From: Bacteroidales bacterium
Lineage (GTDB): Bacteria; Bacteroidota; Bacteroidia; Bacteroidales; UBA932
Length of the DNA: 47,220 nucleotides
Reading direction: 5' to 3'
Assembly: GCA_030695025.1 (NCBI GenBank)
Contig: JAUYTX010000049.1
Coordinates: 1-47,220 of the forward strand
Under the pieces are notes generated by a model. The model had not been told where the DNA came from, made no database searches, and saw nothing but the letters and a program-made list of their open reading frames with translations. Shown one piece after another: positions 1 to 7,829 of the stretch; positions within the stretch are counted from its first letter, which is position 1, and every line of letters starts with the position of its first letter. Both the position numbers and the translations under genes were made by a program.

Positions 1-215
1 CAAATACTACTTATGGATTTGCAAGAGATGGCAACGGTGCTTATTTTATGTCTAACATTAGTCTGACAAAAGAGATTGGGGATCTTGCCTCTCTCTCATT
101 CTATGTGAACAACTTCACCAAGAGTAATCCTTATATTGCAAGTTGGGCTACCGGTCTAAGAAGTTCCAAGAATATTGAATTTACATACGGTGCAACACTC
201 AGAATTAAATTTTAA
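1..215 (+). CDS. TonB-dependent receptor, C-terminal end (partial)
   Basis: The first 215 bases hold the last 70 codons of a gene that begins outside the window; the reading frame starts at base 3 and ends with TAA at 213-215. The residues alternate polar and hydrophobic as in transmembrane beta-strands, and the protein ends in ...LRIKF. A terminal phenylalanine is the usual beta-barrel assembly signal of outer-membrane proteins. The stop lies 11 bases before a DUF4876 lipoprotein and a DUF6850 outer-membrane protein, genes that I recall accompanying TonB-dependent receptors in Bacteroidales. The receptor identity is inferred from the barrel-like end plus this context; another barrel family remains possible. 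Confidence 0.6.
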   Translation, partial: NTTYGFARDGNGAYFMSNISLTKEIGDLASLSFYVNNFTKSNPYIASWATGLRSSKNIEFTYGATLRIKF

Positions 216-226
216 ACTTAAGTGAG

Positions 227-1495
227 ATGAAAAAAGGTTTTTATATTATATCGTTACTAGTTTTAATTGGCCTTATATCTTCTTGTCAACAGAAGTTAAA
301 TGATCTGATTGACAACAATCCGTATGCAGAGGGGTCAAGAAAACTGAACATAAATCTCATTTACCCTCAGGGTTTTGAGCATGAACAAAAAGCAGGAGCT
401 GAGATTACAATCATAAATCCAACAAATGGAGCTGTTTACAATATATTATCAGATAATAATGGTAAGGCGTCATTAGATCTTCAATATGGATTTTACAGAA
501 TTTCGGTAACTGATAAAGGGACACCTGTTTCAGGTGCTATCCCAATTTTCAACCGCAGTATTGATCAGGTTCGTCTGATTGATACTCTAAAAGGAGATCT
601 GAATGTTAATGTGCAGCTTGCACTCTCCTATGCAGGTCAGCTGATTATTAAAGAAGTTTATTACAGAGGATCTAAAGGTCTTGACAATGTAAACTTTCAA
701 TACGACAAATACATCGCACTCTACAATAACAGCAATGATATCGCTTACCTTGACAGTGTTTGCCTTGGAGTAGTTGAGCCTTATAATGCCCCTACAAGCG
801 CATCTCCTTGGTCTTATATTAAAGACGGACAGCGCGTAATCAGAGATACAATTCCGATTATCGAAGCAGTATGGCAATTCCCCGGAAACGGTAAAAGCCA
901 TCCTCTACAACCCGGAGAAACTGCCGTAGTTGCACTTTCAGCTGCAGTCGACCACACGATACTTCGTCCTATGTCTGTAAACCTCAATGTTAAAGGTTAT
1001 TGGGTATGCTATAATCAAAGATATACAAATGCTCAGTTTCACCCATCTCCTGGACCAAATCTAGTAGGAAGGTGGCTTGACTTGTTATGGAAAGAGGGAA
1101 CTGCAAATGCATATCCTTTCTCTGTTACCAGTCCAGCTCCAGTGATTTTCCGAATACCTGAGGTTGGTGCTCAAGCATATGTAAATAATCCTGCAAACAG
1201 GAGCCGAAAGCCAGGAACAACTTCCGGAACCGAGTATGTGCTTATTCCTTCATCCTGGGTACTTGATGGCGTTGATTGTTTTGATGCATCAACCAAGAAT
1301 AAGCGGCTCCCTGCATCTATTGATGCTACCTATGCACTGATGGAGACTACAGAAGCCTATCAGGGTAAAACCATTCACAGAAAAATTGATCCTGTAGCAA
1401 CAGCAGCTGCCGGCGGCAGAATAGTTTACATGGATACAAATAACTCTGCGAATGATTTTTATATCAGACAAAGTCAGTCAATTAAGGAAAAGTAA
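227..1495 (+). CDS. DUF4876-family lipoprotein
   Basis: This is a 422-residue exported lipoprotein. The N-terminus has MKK, a hydrophobic stretch and a lipobox ending in ISSC, with the lipidated cysteine at residue 20. Residues about 40-130 look like a beta-rich carboxypeptidase-regulatory or prealbumin-like domain (AEITIINPTNGAVYNILSD and following). The rest contains the EVYYRGSKG and DKYIALYNN motifs that I associate with DUF4876. It starts 11 bases after the receptor end and stops 11 bases before the DUF6850 gene, so the three are probably one transcript. The likely place is the outer membrane, as an accessory to the receptor. The substrate is unknown. The family call is from memory of the motif pattern. 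Confidence 0.72.
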   Translation: MKKGFYIISLLVLIGLISSCQQKLNDLIDNNPYAEGSRKLNINLIYPQGFEHEQKAGAEITIINPTNGAVYNILSDNNGKASLDLQYGFYRISVTDKGTPVSGAIPIFNRSIDQVRLIDTLKGDLNVNVQLALSYAGQLIIKEVYYRGSKGLDNVNFQYDKYIALYNNSNDIAYLDSVCLGVVEPYNAPTSASPWSYIKDGQRVIRDTIPIIEAVWQFPGNGKSHPLQPGETAVVALSAAVDHTILRPMSVNLNVKGYWVCYNQRYTNAQFHPSPGPNLVGRWLDLLWKEGTANAYPFSVTSPAPVIFRIPEVGAQAYVNNPANRSRKPGTTSGTEYVLIPSSWVLDGVDCFDASTKNKRLPASIDATYALMETTEAYQGKTIHRKIDPVATAAAGGRIVYMDTNNSANDFYIRQSQSIKEK

Positions 1496-1506
1496 AAATT
1501 AGGATT

Positions 1507-3126
1507 ATGAAATTGAATATTAAATACATATATATCTTATCTGCACTCTTTCTTTGTGAGCTGACTCTTGCTCAGACAGTCACAGCGCAAGTTAAAAAAC
1601 AGGTGCAGGAAAAATGTTTGTACCATTTTGATGACCTTCAGAGGAAACAGACATGGACAGAGAGCTATAATGCAGCAGGTTTGCATTTTTTAGATTTTAA
1701 CAACTCCTCATACATTGAGGCTTATATGGGTAAAAATGATGGTCCTTTTGTTAAATTCAACGAATCTGACAACAGCTTTAATTACGGACTAAGAACTGCA
1801 TCTTACACCAAAGTCAAAAAGACTACATTCTTTGGAATGATTGACTATAATAATTTTAAGGGACAAAATATGACTTGGTCGGGGTTAATTTATCCAGAGA
1901 GGTACCTTATGTTGGTTGCAGACGACAGACCAGCCGTCAAATCGAAAGAGAGTTACAAGCTAACCGGTGGCCTATCATTGCCATTGCATGAAAATCTCTT
2001 TTTTGGTCTTCAGATTAACTATGAAGCAGCAATGCTAGCTAAGAGAAAAGACCTTAGGCACAGAACAGACCTTCTTGATTTTGAAACCACTGCAGGCTTA
2101 ATGTATAAAACAGAGATGTTTAACATTGGTCTTAATTATTATTACAGGAAGTTTCACGAAAAGGTAGAATTCTCAAAAGTTGCCGACGATGATGTGCTTT
2201 ACACCGGTTACCTTTTAAAAGGACTTTGGTTTGGAATGATTGATATTTGGAACCAACGTGAGTTAAACCTTTCAAGATCGTTTATTGATGTGATTCAGGG
2301 AGGTTCTCTTCAAGTTGAGTTTGTTAAGGATAACTTCAGGTTCCACAATGAATTTACCTATAAATTTAAGGATGGTCTATCAGGCCCCGGCATAGACAGG
2401 GCCTACACTCAGAACGAAGGAACAACTCTGGAATACAAAGGTATTGCTCAATACGAACTAGATAACATGAGGCACTACCTAAAGATTAAAACCAACTATA
2501 CCGATGCTGTCAATTATGACAAAGTATCCAATACGGAGAATATTGGAGGTATAAGTACAGTAATCCAGTATGGCAAGAACAAGGCATTCGCTAAAAGATC
2601 ATTTGATATGAGTGCCGAATATGAACTTGCACTTGGTAAATTCAAATGCAGCCCTGAATGGAACTTCAAAGCAGGCTACCAGTACTCATCATATTCAGCT
2701 GTAAGCTCGCTTGTAGTCCCTTTCTATTTTACACAAGAGGTAAACATTACAACCGGCTACGGTAAGGTTAACAAGAATTTCCTAATGCAAAAAGGGATGA
2801 TAGATCTTTCTCTAATGGGTGGATATAGCATGGGTAACGGAGACAGACTAAAAATGCATACTGCTGCCGGTGCTTCCAACCAGATATCAGACGAAATTGT
2901 TCCAAAACAAAAGGTTGAGATGTTAAAAAGAGAGTACGAATACATGACCAAAGGCAAGCTTCTTGGAGAAGTTGGATTCAGATATTCAAAATTTGTCATG
3001 AAAAACAGAACAGCAGGTTCAATTTATCTTGACACCAAATACTCCTTCACCTCAGCGTCAGACCTGAAGTACCACACCGGAGGCAACGCCGGAATTTTCA
3101 GCCTGGCACTCGGTTATTCATTCTAA
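1507..3126 (+). CDS. DUF6850-family outer-membrane beta-barrel protein
   Basis: This 539-residue protein has a signal peptide (MKLNIKYIYILSALFLCELT, cleavage likely near AQTVTAQ). The mature part is rich in short amphipathic beta-strands with many Tyr, Phe and Gly residues, and it ends in LALGYSF with a terminal Phe, as expected for an outer-membrane barrel. It is the third gene of the receptor-DUF4876-DUF6850 set, with an 11-base gap to the gene before it. A hairpin with a T-tract at 3149-3180 follows the stop codon. The cargo or function is not known to me. The family assignment rests on the gene order and the overall character of the protein. Confidence 0.65.
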   Translation: MKLNIKYIYILSALFLCELTLAQTVTAQVKKQVQEKCLYHFDDLQRKQTWTESYNAAGLHFLDFNNSSYIEAYMGKNDGPFVKFNESDNSFNYGLRTASYTKVKKTTFFGMIDYNNFKGQNMTWSGLIYPERYLMLVADDRPAVKSKESYKLTGGLSLPLHENLFFGLQINYEAAMLAKRKDLRHRTDLLDFETTAGLMYKTEMFNIGLNYYYRKFHEKVEFSKVADDDVLYTGYLLKGLWFGMIDIWNQRELNLSRSFIDVIQGGSLQVEFVKDNFRFHNEFTYKFKDGLSGPGIDRAYTQNEGTTLEYKGIAQYELDNMRHYLKIKTNYTDAVNYDKVSNTENIGGISTVIQYGKNKAFAKRSFDMSAEYELALGKFKCSPEWNFKAGYQYSSYSAVSSLVVPFYFTQEVNITTGYGKVNKNFLMQKGMIDLSLMGGYSMGNGDRLKMHTAAGASNQISDEIVPKQKVEMLKREYEYMTKGKLLGEVGFRYSKFVMKNRTAGSIYLDTKYSFTSASDLKYHTGGNAGIFSLALGYSF

Positions 3127-3148
3127 AACGACTAACACGCTATATTTC

Positions 3149-3180
3149 AAAAGAGGACGCCTTATGATGTCCTCTTTTTT
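3149..3180 (+). terminator. Rho-independent terminator after the DUF6850 gene
   Basis: A perfect 10-bp stem (AAAAGAGGAC paired with GTCCTCTTTT) surrounds a 10-base loop and runs into TT on the plus strand. It lies 22 bases past the stop codon of the DUF6850 gene. Confidence 0.8.
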
Positions 3181-3360
3181 GATTCGTAAAAAGCTCACCT
3201 AAAAGCAACATCTGTTTTTTAGCTAATTTTCTGAAGTGCTTTTTCGGAAAAAGGCTGAGGACCGTCCAACGACCAAAGGGAGGCGTTCCGCAAGCCCCGA
3301 AAAACACAAAGAAAAAAGCGTTAAGAAAAACTGCGTTGCGCTTGGTGAGCTTTTACAATC
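3181..3360. repeat. 180-bp element with imperfect terminal inverted repeats
   Basis: The left end (3181-3199, GATTCGTAAAAAGCTCACC) matches the reverse complement of the right end (3344-3360, GGTGAGCTTTTACAATC) except for two single-base indels. The interior has no reading frame. It could be a miniature inverted-repeat element or a long structured RNA stem. It sits exactly between two copies of the same hairpin. Confidence 0.45.
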
Positions 3361-3402
3361 AAAGTTAAACTTGAAAATGTGTTCCAAACAAACGGGATAA
3401 CG

Positions 3403-3432
3403 AAAAGAGGACGCCTTTTGGTGTCCTCTTTT
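3403..3432 (-). terminator. Rho-independent terminator for the S46 peptidase gene
   Basis: The 10-bp stem is the same as that at 3149-3178, with a 10-base loop that also begins GCCTT. Read on the minus strand it lies about 50 bases past the stop codon of the S46 peptidase gene at 3481. Both arms end in A/T runs, so it can act in either direction. Confidence 0.7.
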
Positions 3433-3448
3433 CTCTGTTCAAGGGCTC

Positions 3449-3470
3449 GTTAACTGTTATAACAGTTAAC
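3449..3470. repeat. Perfect 22-bp palindrome
   Basis: Two arms, GTTAACTGTTA and TAACAGTTAAC, join without a spacer into a perfect palindrome, 11 bases beyond the stop codon of the minus-strand S46 gene. It contains TAACAGTTA, which recurs at 7822-7830 and 12878-12886 near two other genes of this block. It may be an operator or part of the 3' end structure; the sequence does not decide. Confidence 0.5.
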
Positions 3471-3480
3471 ATTGAACTCT

Positions 3481-5652
3481 CTAAAAAACAATATTCATCT
3501 CGTTGATAAGATGACCGGCACCAGCGTACTTTTCAATTACCCAAAGCACGTATCTGATGTCAACGCAAACAGATTTACAGTAACCCTCTACGTAGTAAAC
3601 ATCACCGGCCATCGATTCACGATTACCGTCAAACGCAAGACCTATCAGCTCACCATTACCGTTCATAACTGCACTTCCGGAATTACCTCCTGTAATATCA
3701 TTGTCAGAAAGGAAATTCACATAAAGCACTCCATTTGTGCCCCATCTGCCCCAATCACCCTTTTCAAGGGCTGCCTTCAGGTCAGGCTTAATTTTGAACT
3801 CGTAGTCGTTGGGATTCTGCTTTTCAAGAATACCTGTTGAGGTAGTTAAATAGTGATAGTAAACAGCATCTTTGGCCTTAATCCCACCAATTTCACCAAA
3901 TGTAAGCCTCATGGTTGAGTTAGCATCAGGATAAACATTCACATCCTTTTCAAGTTGCATTTCGTACATTGCCCTCACATAATCTCCCCTATCCTTTGAC
4001 GGGTCAAGCTCTGCAGCCTTGAGAAGTGAGTCTTCCATCGCATTATATTGCCTTACTCCTATCGTTTTTACAACATCAATTATTGGATCGGCAGCAATGT
4101 CACTGATAGCTCTTTTCTGATTAAAAAAGTCATCCAACCTCTCTTTTGATGTCAGGATACTGTTGTCATATACAAAATCGACAAGTTTATCACTGTTCCC
4201 GTTAAATCTGGCCAACAGATTGACAAAAGCTTCATCATAAAAGCTTGTTGGAACCTCGTTAAGGTAATATTTAACCATTACCTTAAATAGCTCTCTATCG
4301 GCAGCCGGGTCAAGTTCATTCAAGGCCTTAAGGGCGATCTCTTTAAAATTTGAAATCTCCTTATCTTCAAGTGTGAACTCCTCTTTTTTTGCTCTGGTTA
4401 AAGATGAGATGAGTCCCTGAAAACGTTGGCCCAGGCCAACAAGCTCGGCACCTCTGACCATTGACTCCCTAAAGTACTCTCTCACCTTAGTGATATCTGC
4501 CTTAACAGCATATGCCTCCCTGAGATTCCCCAGCATCTTTCCATATTTTTCTGCTCTTTTTGAGTCAGACATTATCCAATCCTGCAGCACCTTCTCTCTC
4601 CCTTCCAGCTCTTCAATTACATTAAACCTATCAACGCAAAGGTTTTCCCATTTTGCATAATCGGTATAGTTGCTTATGCCAAAGTATTTGTCAGAATATA
4701 TAAGCCTGGTCTCATCTGATGCATCCATATATTTTTTCCAAACATCAAGTTTAGCTCTTCTTACACCGCTGATAACAGGGTTAAGAATTTCAAATTTCTC
4801 CCTTAGTTCGAAAGATGAGATATACCTGTTGGTTCTGCCGGGGTATCCGATAACCATTGTAAAGTCATCCTCTTTTACCCCTTTCGCAGATACTGTAAGA
4901 AATCTTTTTGCCTCCATTGGAACATTCTCCGCAGAATATTCCGCAGGTTTACCATCAGCAGATGCATAAACCCTGTACATGGCAAAGTCTCCTTTGTGCT
5001 GAGGCCAGCCCCAGTTATCAGTCTCTCCTCCGAAAGAACCTATCGAAACAGGCGGCGCTCCTACGAGGCGAACATCTGAAAAAGTCTCAAAGAAATAGAG
5101 ATAGTACTTTGAACCCCTCCACATAGATGAGAGTCCCTTTTCGTAAAGAGAGCTTTCGAATCTCTTTTCGATAATGCCCGAAACTCTGTTCATGAAAAAG
5201 AGGCCTCTTGGTCCTGCCGCATCAAGACTGTCGATTATTTTGGTAACGATGTCGGTAACATCCATAACACTTCTGAGGAAGGTTACGCTTTTACCTTTGA
5301 TTGGTACCTCGTCGCTCATGTTCATAGCCCAAAAGCCATCTTCGAGATAGTTCTTCTCAGGAGTGCTTAGGGAGTGAATGTCACCGAATGCACAGTGGTG
5401 GTTTGTAATCATGAGGCCTTTTGGAGAGATAATGCTTCCGCTGCACATACCTCCGTCAATAGCTACAATTGCATCTGTCAGGGCACCGCCCTCTACATTG
5501 TAGATTTCGCCCGGTTTTAGTTTAAGGCCTTTGTTTGCCATGAGCTCATAAAGCTGTTTATCCAGAAGATTTACAAGCCACATGCCCTCGTCGGCAAAAG
5601 TTTTTGTTGCTATTAATAAAATAACAAACAAAAGGGTTAATAATTTTTTCAC
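3481..5652 (-). CDS. S46-family dipeptidyl-peptidase, DPP7-type
   Basis: This 723-residue exported serine peptidase cleaves dipeptides from the N-terminus of oligopeptides in the periplasm. The signal peptide ends near KTFA-DEGMW. The catalytic triad can be placed at His86 in TNHHC, the Asp of the HKGDF motif, and Ser658 in GGNSGSA. The residue 18 positions after the catalytic Ser is Gly (FDGN). Gly at this S1-pocket site is typical of DPP7, whereas DPP11, which prefers acidic residues, has Arg. The start codon is GTG at 5652-5650; no ATG in frame upstream gives a better signal peptide. It is divergent from the iron-sulfur gene at 5845 and paralogous to the gene at 7830. Confidence 0.92.
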   Translation of the reverse strand: MKKLLTLLFVILLIATKTFADEGMWLVNLLDKQLYELMANKGLKLKPGEIYNVEGGALTDAIVAIDGGMCSGSIISPKGLMITNHHCAFGDIHSLSTPEKNYLEDGFWAMNMSDEVPIKGKSVTFLRSVMDVTDIVTKIIDSLDAAGPRGLFFMNRVSGIIEKRFESSLYEKGLSSMWRGSKYYLYFFETFSDVRLVGAPPVSIGSFGGETDNWGWPQHKGDFAMYRVYASADGKPAEYSAENVPMEAKRFLTVSAKGVKEDDFTMVIGYPGRTNRYISSFELREKFEILNPVISGVRRAKLDVWKKYMDASDETRLIYSDKYFGISNYTDYAKWENLCVDRFNVIEELEGREKVLQDWIMSDSKRAEKYGKMLGNLREAYAVKADITKVREYFRESMVRGAELVGLGQRFQGLISSLTRAKKEEFTLEDKEISNFKEIALKALNELDPAADRELFKVMVKYYLNEVPTSFYDEAFVNLLARFNGNSDKLVDFVYDNSILTSKERLDDFFNQKRAISDIAADPIIDVVKTIGVRQYNAMEDSLLKAAELDPSKDRGDYVRAMYEMQLEKDVNVYPDANSTMRLTFGEIGGIKAKDAVYYHYLTTSTGILEKQNPNDYEFKIKPDLKAALEKGDWGRWGTNGVLYVNFLSDNDITGGNSGSAVMNGNGELIGLAFDGNRESMAGDVYYVEGYCKSVCVDIRYVLWVIEKYAGAGHLINEMNIVF

Positions 5653-5801
5653 GTTAAAGTAGTTTATAATGAGTTAATAAATGGAATCATCAAGTAATAG
5701 TATGATATGAAAAAGATTTTTTATTGAGATTTTGATCGAAAAATCAGAACATTCTAATTGCAAAAAATCCTTATTTGTATTATATCCTAAGCAAATTTAA
5801 C

Positions 5802-5809
5802 TATTTTTG
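5802..5809 (+). promoter_or_regulatory. Possible -7 box for the iron-sulfur membrane protein
   Basis: TATTTTTG fits the Bacteroidota -7 consensus TAnnTTTG and lies 35 bases before the start codon at 5845. A TTTG at 5774-5777 could be the -33 element, but the 24-base spacing is longer than usual. The remaining spacer 5653-5801 is AT-rich and must also hold the promoter of the divergent peptidase gene. Confidence 0.35.
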
Positions 5810-5844
5810 TCCATACTACTTTAATTTTATTTAATCGTTCAAAA

Positions 5845-7785
5845 ATGAAACAAATGAAGAAAAATTGGTTCCGCCATTTAATACAGTGGGGAACACTTGT
5901 GGCAATTATCATTATCCTGACGAAAATGTTCGGAAATGAAACTGCCGATCCGGAGGCATATTGTCCATTCGGAGGCATCCAGACATTAGGAACCTATCTT
6001 GTGGCCGGCTCAATGGCTTGCAGTATGACTGCAACACAAATCATGATGGGTATTGTTCTGGCAATTGGTGTCGTTTTATTCAGCAAACTATTTTGCGGTT
6101 ACCTCTGTCCTTTGGGATGGGCAACCGAACAATTGGCTAAACTGCGTAAAAAACTAAAAGTTAAAGAGATTGTCATAAATTATGGCACAATTGCAGACAA
6201 ATTACTGAGACTGGTTAAGTATGCTCTCCTTTTCTGGATTTTCTACACAACAGTATCAAGTTCAGAACTATTCTGCAAAAATTTTGACCCTTATTATGCA
6301 GCAGCAACCGGATTCAAAGGTGAACTGACAATGTGGATGGCTATTCTGGCCATTGCAGTTTTCATCCTTGGAAACTTCTTCATCAAAATGTTCTGGTGCA
6401 AATATCTTTGCCCACTTGGAGCATTAAGTAACATCTTCAAGTACGCTATTACATTCGCTGTGCTTGTAGGTATTTTTGCTCTTGTTAACTTAAGTGGACT
6501 TGCTGTTTCATGGGTTTATCTTCTGGCTGCCGCTTCAATTATTGGTTATCTGTGGGAAGTTCTCTATCTTGAAGTTAAGGTATTTCCTCTTCTTAAGGTT
6601 GTAAGATCTGAAGAGAAGTGTAACGATTGCGGAATTTGTGCTAAAAAATGCCCATACGGTATAGATGTTGACAAAGTTGGTGCTGTGAAAAATGTAGACT
6701 GCAACCTTTGCGGAGAGTGTATTGCAAGCTGCAACCAGGATGCCCTTACTTTCGGAGGCAAAAAGAGTTTACGCTGGCTTCCTGCCATTCTGACTTTTGT
6801 TCTCTTTGGAGTAGCCCTCTGGCTAGGAAGCACAATGGAGCTTCCAACCATTGACGAAAGATGGGGTGATGAGGCTGTCCATGGTCAACTTGAAAAGGTA
6901 AGAGTAGAAGGCCTGCGTTCTGTAAAATGCTACGGAAGTTCTATGGCATTTGCCGCCACTCTTAAGAAAATTAACGGCGTGTATGGTGTTGCAACATTCG
7001 TGAAACATAAAAATGTTGACATTTACTACAACCCTGCCGAAGTAACTGAAGAGAAAATAAGAGAACTTATTTATGTTCCATCGAAATTCAAGATTGCAAC
7101 ACCTCCAAAAGATGTTGAGAACATAAAAGTTGTAACTATTTATACAGAAAAGATGTACGACAGGATGGACCCGAACTATCTGGGTCTCCAGTTCAGATAT
7201 ACAGGCAAAGGATATTATGGCCTTGAGACCGAATACTCTTGCCCGCTAACAGTAAGATTGTATATGGATCTCGACGAGCCTATTGATGAAAAATTCTTCA
7301 AGAAGATGGTTGAGATGAAGGAGCTTGAGATGCTTGTTCATGGCGGTGGCACCAACATAGTAAAAGTTGATTTCGAATATATTGGAATATCTGACGTTGT
7401 TGACACAATTTCAAGAAGGGAGTTTCTTATTCGTCAGTTCACCACCTTCTCTGTTCCTTTCAAGAGTAATCAGGAAGAGTGGGCAGGTAAAAACGAAGCC
7501 GTTTATGAACTTGTTTACCCTGACCTTGACAAACCACTAATTACAAGGAACTTACCGTTCCTTTCAAACCATTTGTCACAAATCCCGGGCTTTATCTCTA
7601 TTGAGACCCTGGTTAACGAAGCTGACGAATATTGCTTTAGAATAACCTACTCAAAGGATGCTCTTGATGATGACAAAATCTGGGAGGTTCTAAACAGAAG
7701 CAAATGGACTATCAAAAACAGAGAAGGCGTAATGGAAGAGGTTGACCCTAAATTCTCATTTACTGAAAAGGGTTCTACCAAATAG
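5845..7785 (+). CDS. NapH/CcoG-like membrane 4Fe-4S protein fused to HMA-like domains
   Basis: This 646-residue membrane protein probably moves electrons through iron-sulfur clusters. About six membrane segments fill residues 10-235 and include two CxxxCPLG motifs (CGYLCPLG near 85, CKYLCPLG near 185), as in NapH, NosR and CcoG. Two ferredoxin clusters follow: CNDCGICAKKCP near 258 and CNLCGECIASCNQ near 286. After another membrane helix (about 312-330) come three hundred residues of ferredoxin-like folds. The first (about 349-412) resembles a heavy-metal-associated domain with CYGS where CxxC is usual; the last (about 560-630) has the same pattern without Cys. The two S46 genes flank it. The role is inferred; metal or redox handling is the likeliest. 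Confidence 0.78.
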   Translation: MKQMKKNWFRHLIQWGTLVAIIIILTKMFGNETADPEAYCPFGGIQTLGTYLVAGSMACSMTATQIMMGIVLAIGVVLFSKLFCGYLCPLGWATEQLAKLRKKLKVKEIVINYGTIADKLLRLVKYALLFWIFYTTVSSSELFCKNFDPYYAAATGFKGELTMWMAILAIAVFILGNFFIKMFWCKYLCPLGALSNIFKYAITFAVLVGIFALVNLSGLAVSWVYLLAAASIIGYLWEVLYLEVKVFPLLKVVRSEEKCNDCGICAKKCPYGIDVDKVGAVKNVDCNLCGECIASCNQDALTFGGKKSLRWLPAILTFVLFGVALWLGSTMELPTIDERWGDEAVHGQLEKVRVEGLRSVKCYGSSMAFAATLKKINGVYGVATFVKHKNVDIYYNPAEVTEEKIRELIYVPSKFKIATPPKDVENIKVVTIYTEKMYDRMDPNYLGLQFRYTGKGYYGLETEYSCPLTVRLYMDLDEPIDEKFFKKMVEMKELEMLVHGGGTNIVKVDFEYIGISDVVDTISRREFLIRQFTTFSVPFKSNQEEWAGKNEAVYELVYPDLDKPLITRNLPFLSNHLSQIPGFISIETLVNEADEYCFRITYSKDALDDDKIWEVLNRSKWTIKNREGVMEEVDPKFSFTEKGSTK

Positions 7786-7829
7786 AACGTCGCTGTAGTT
7801 AACACAACATTTACAAATAATTAACAGTT

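Larger units (their letters stand above)
3127..3480. other. Convergent spacer with two repeated hairpins, a 180-bp inverted-repeat element and a palindrome
   Basis: No gene is visible in these 354 bases. The stretch separates two converging genes. It contains a terminator hairpin at 3149-3180, an element bounded by imperfect inverted repeats (3181-3199 and 3344-3360), a second copy of the hairpin at 3403-3432, and a perfect 22-bp palindrome at 3449-3470. Each is listed separately. Confidence 0.8.
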
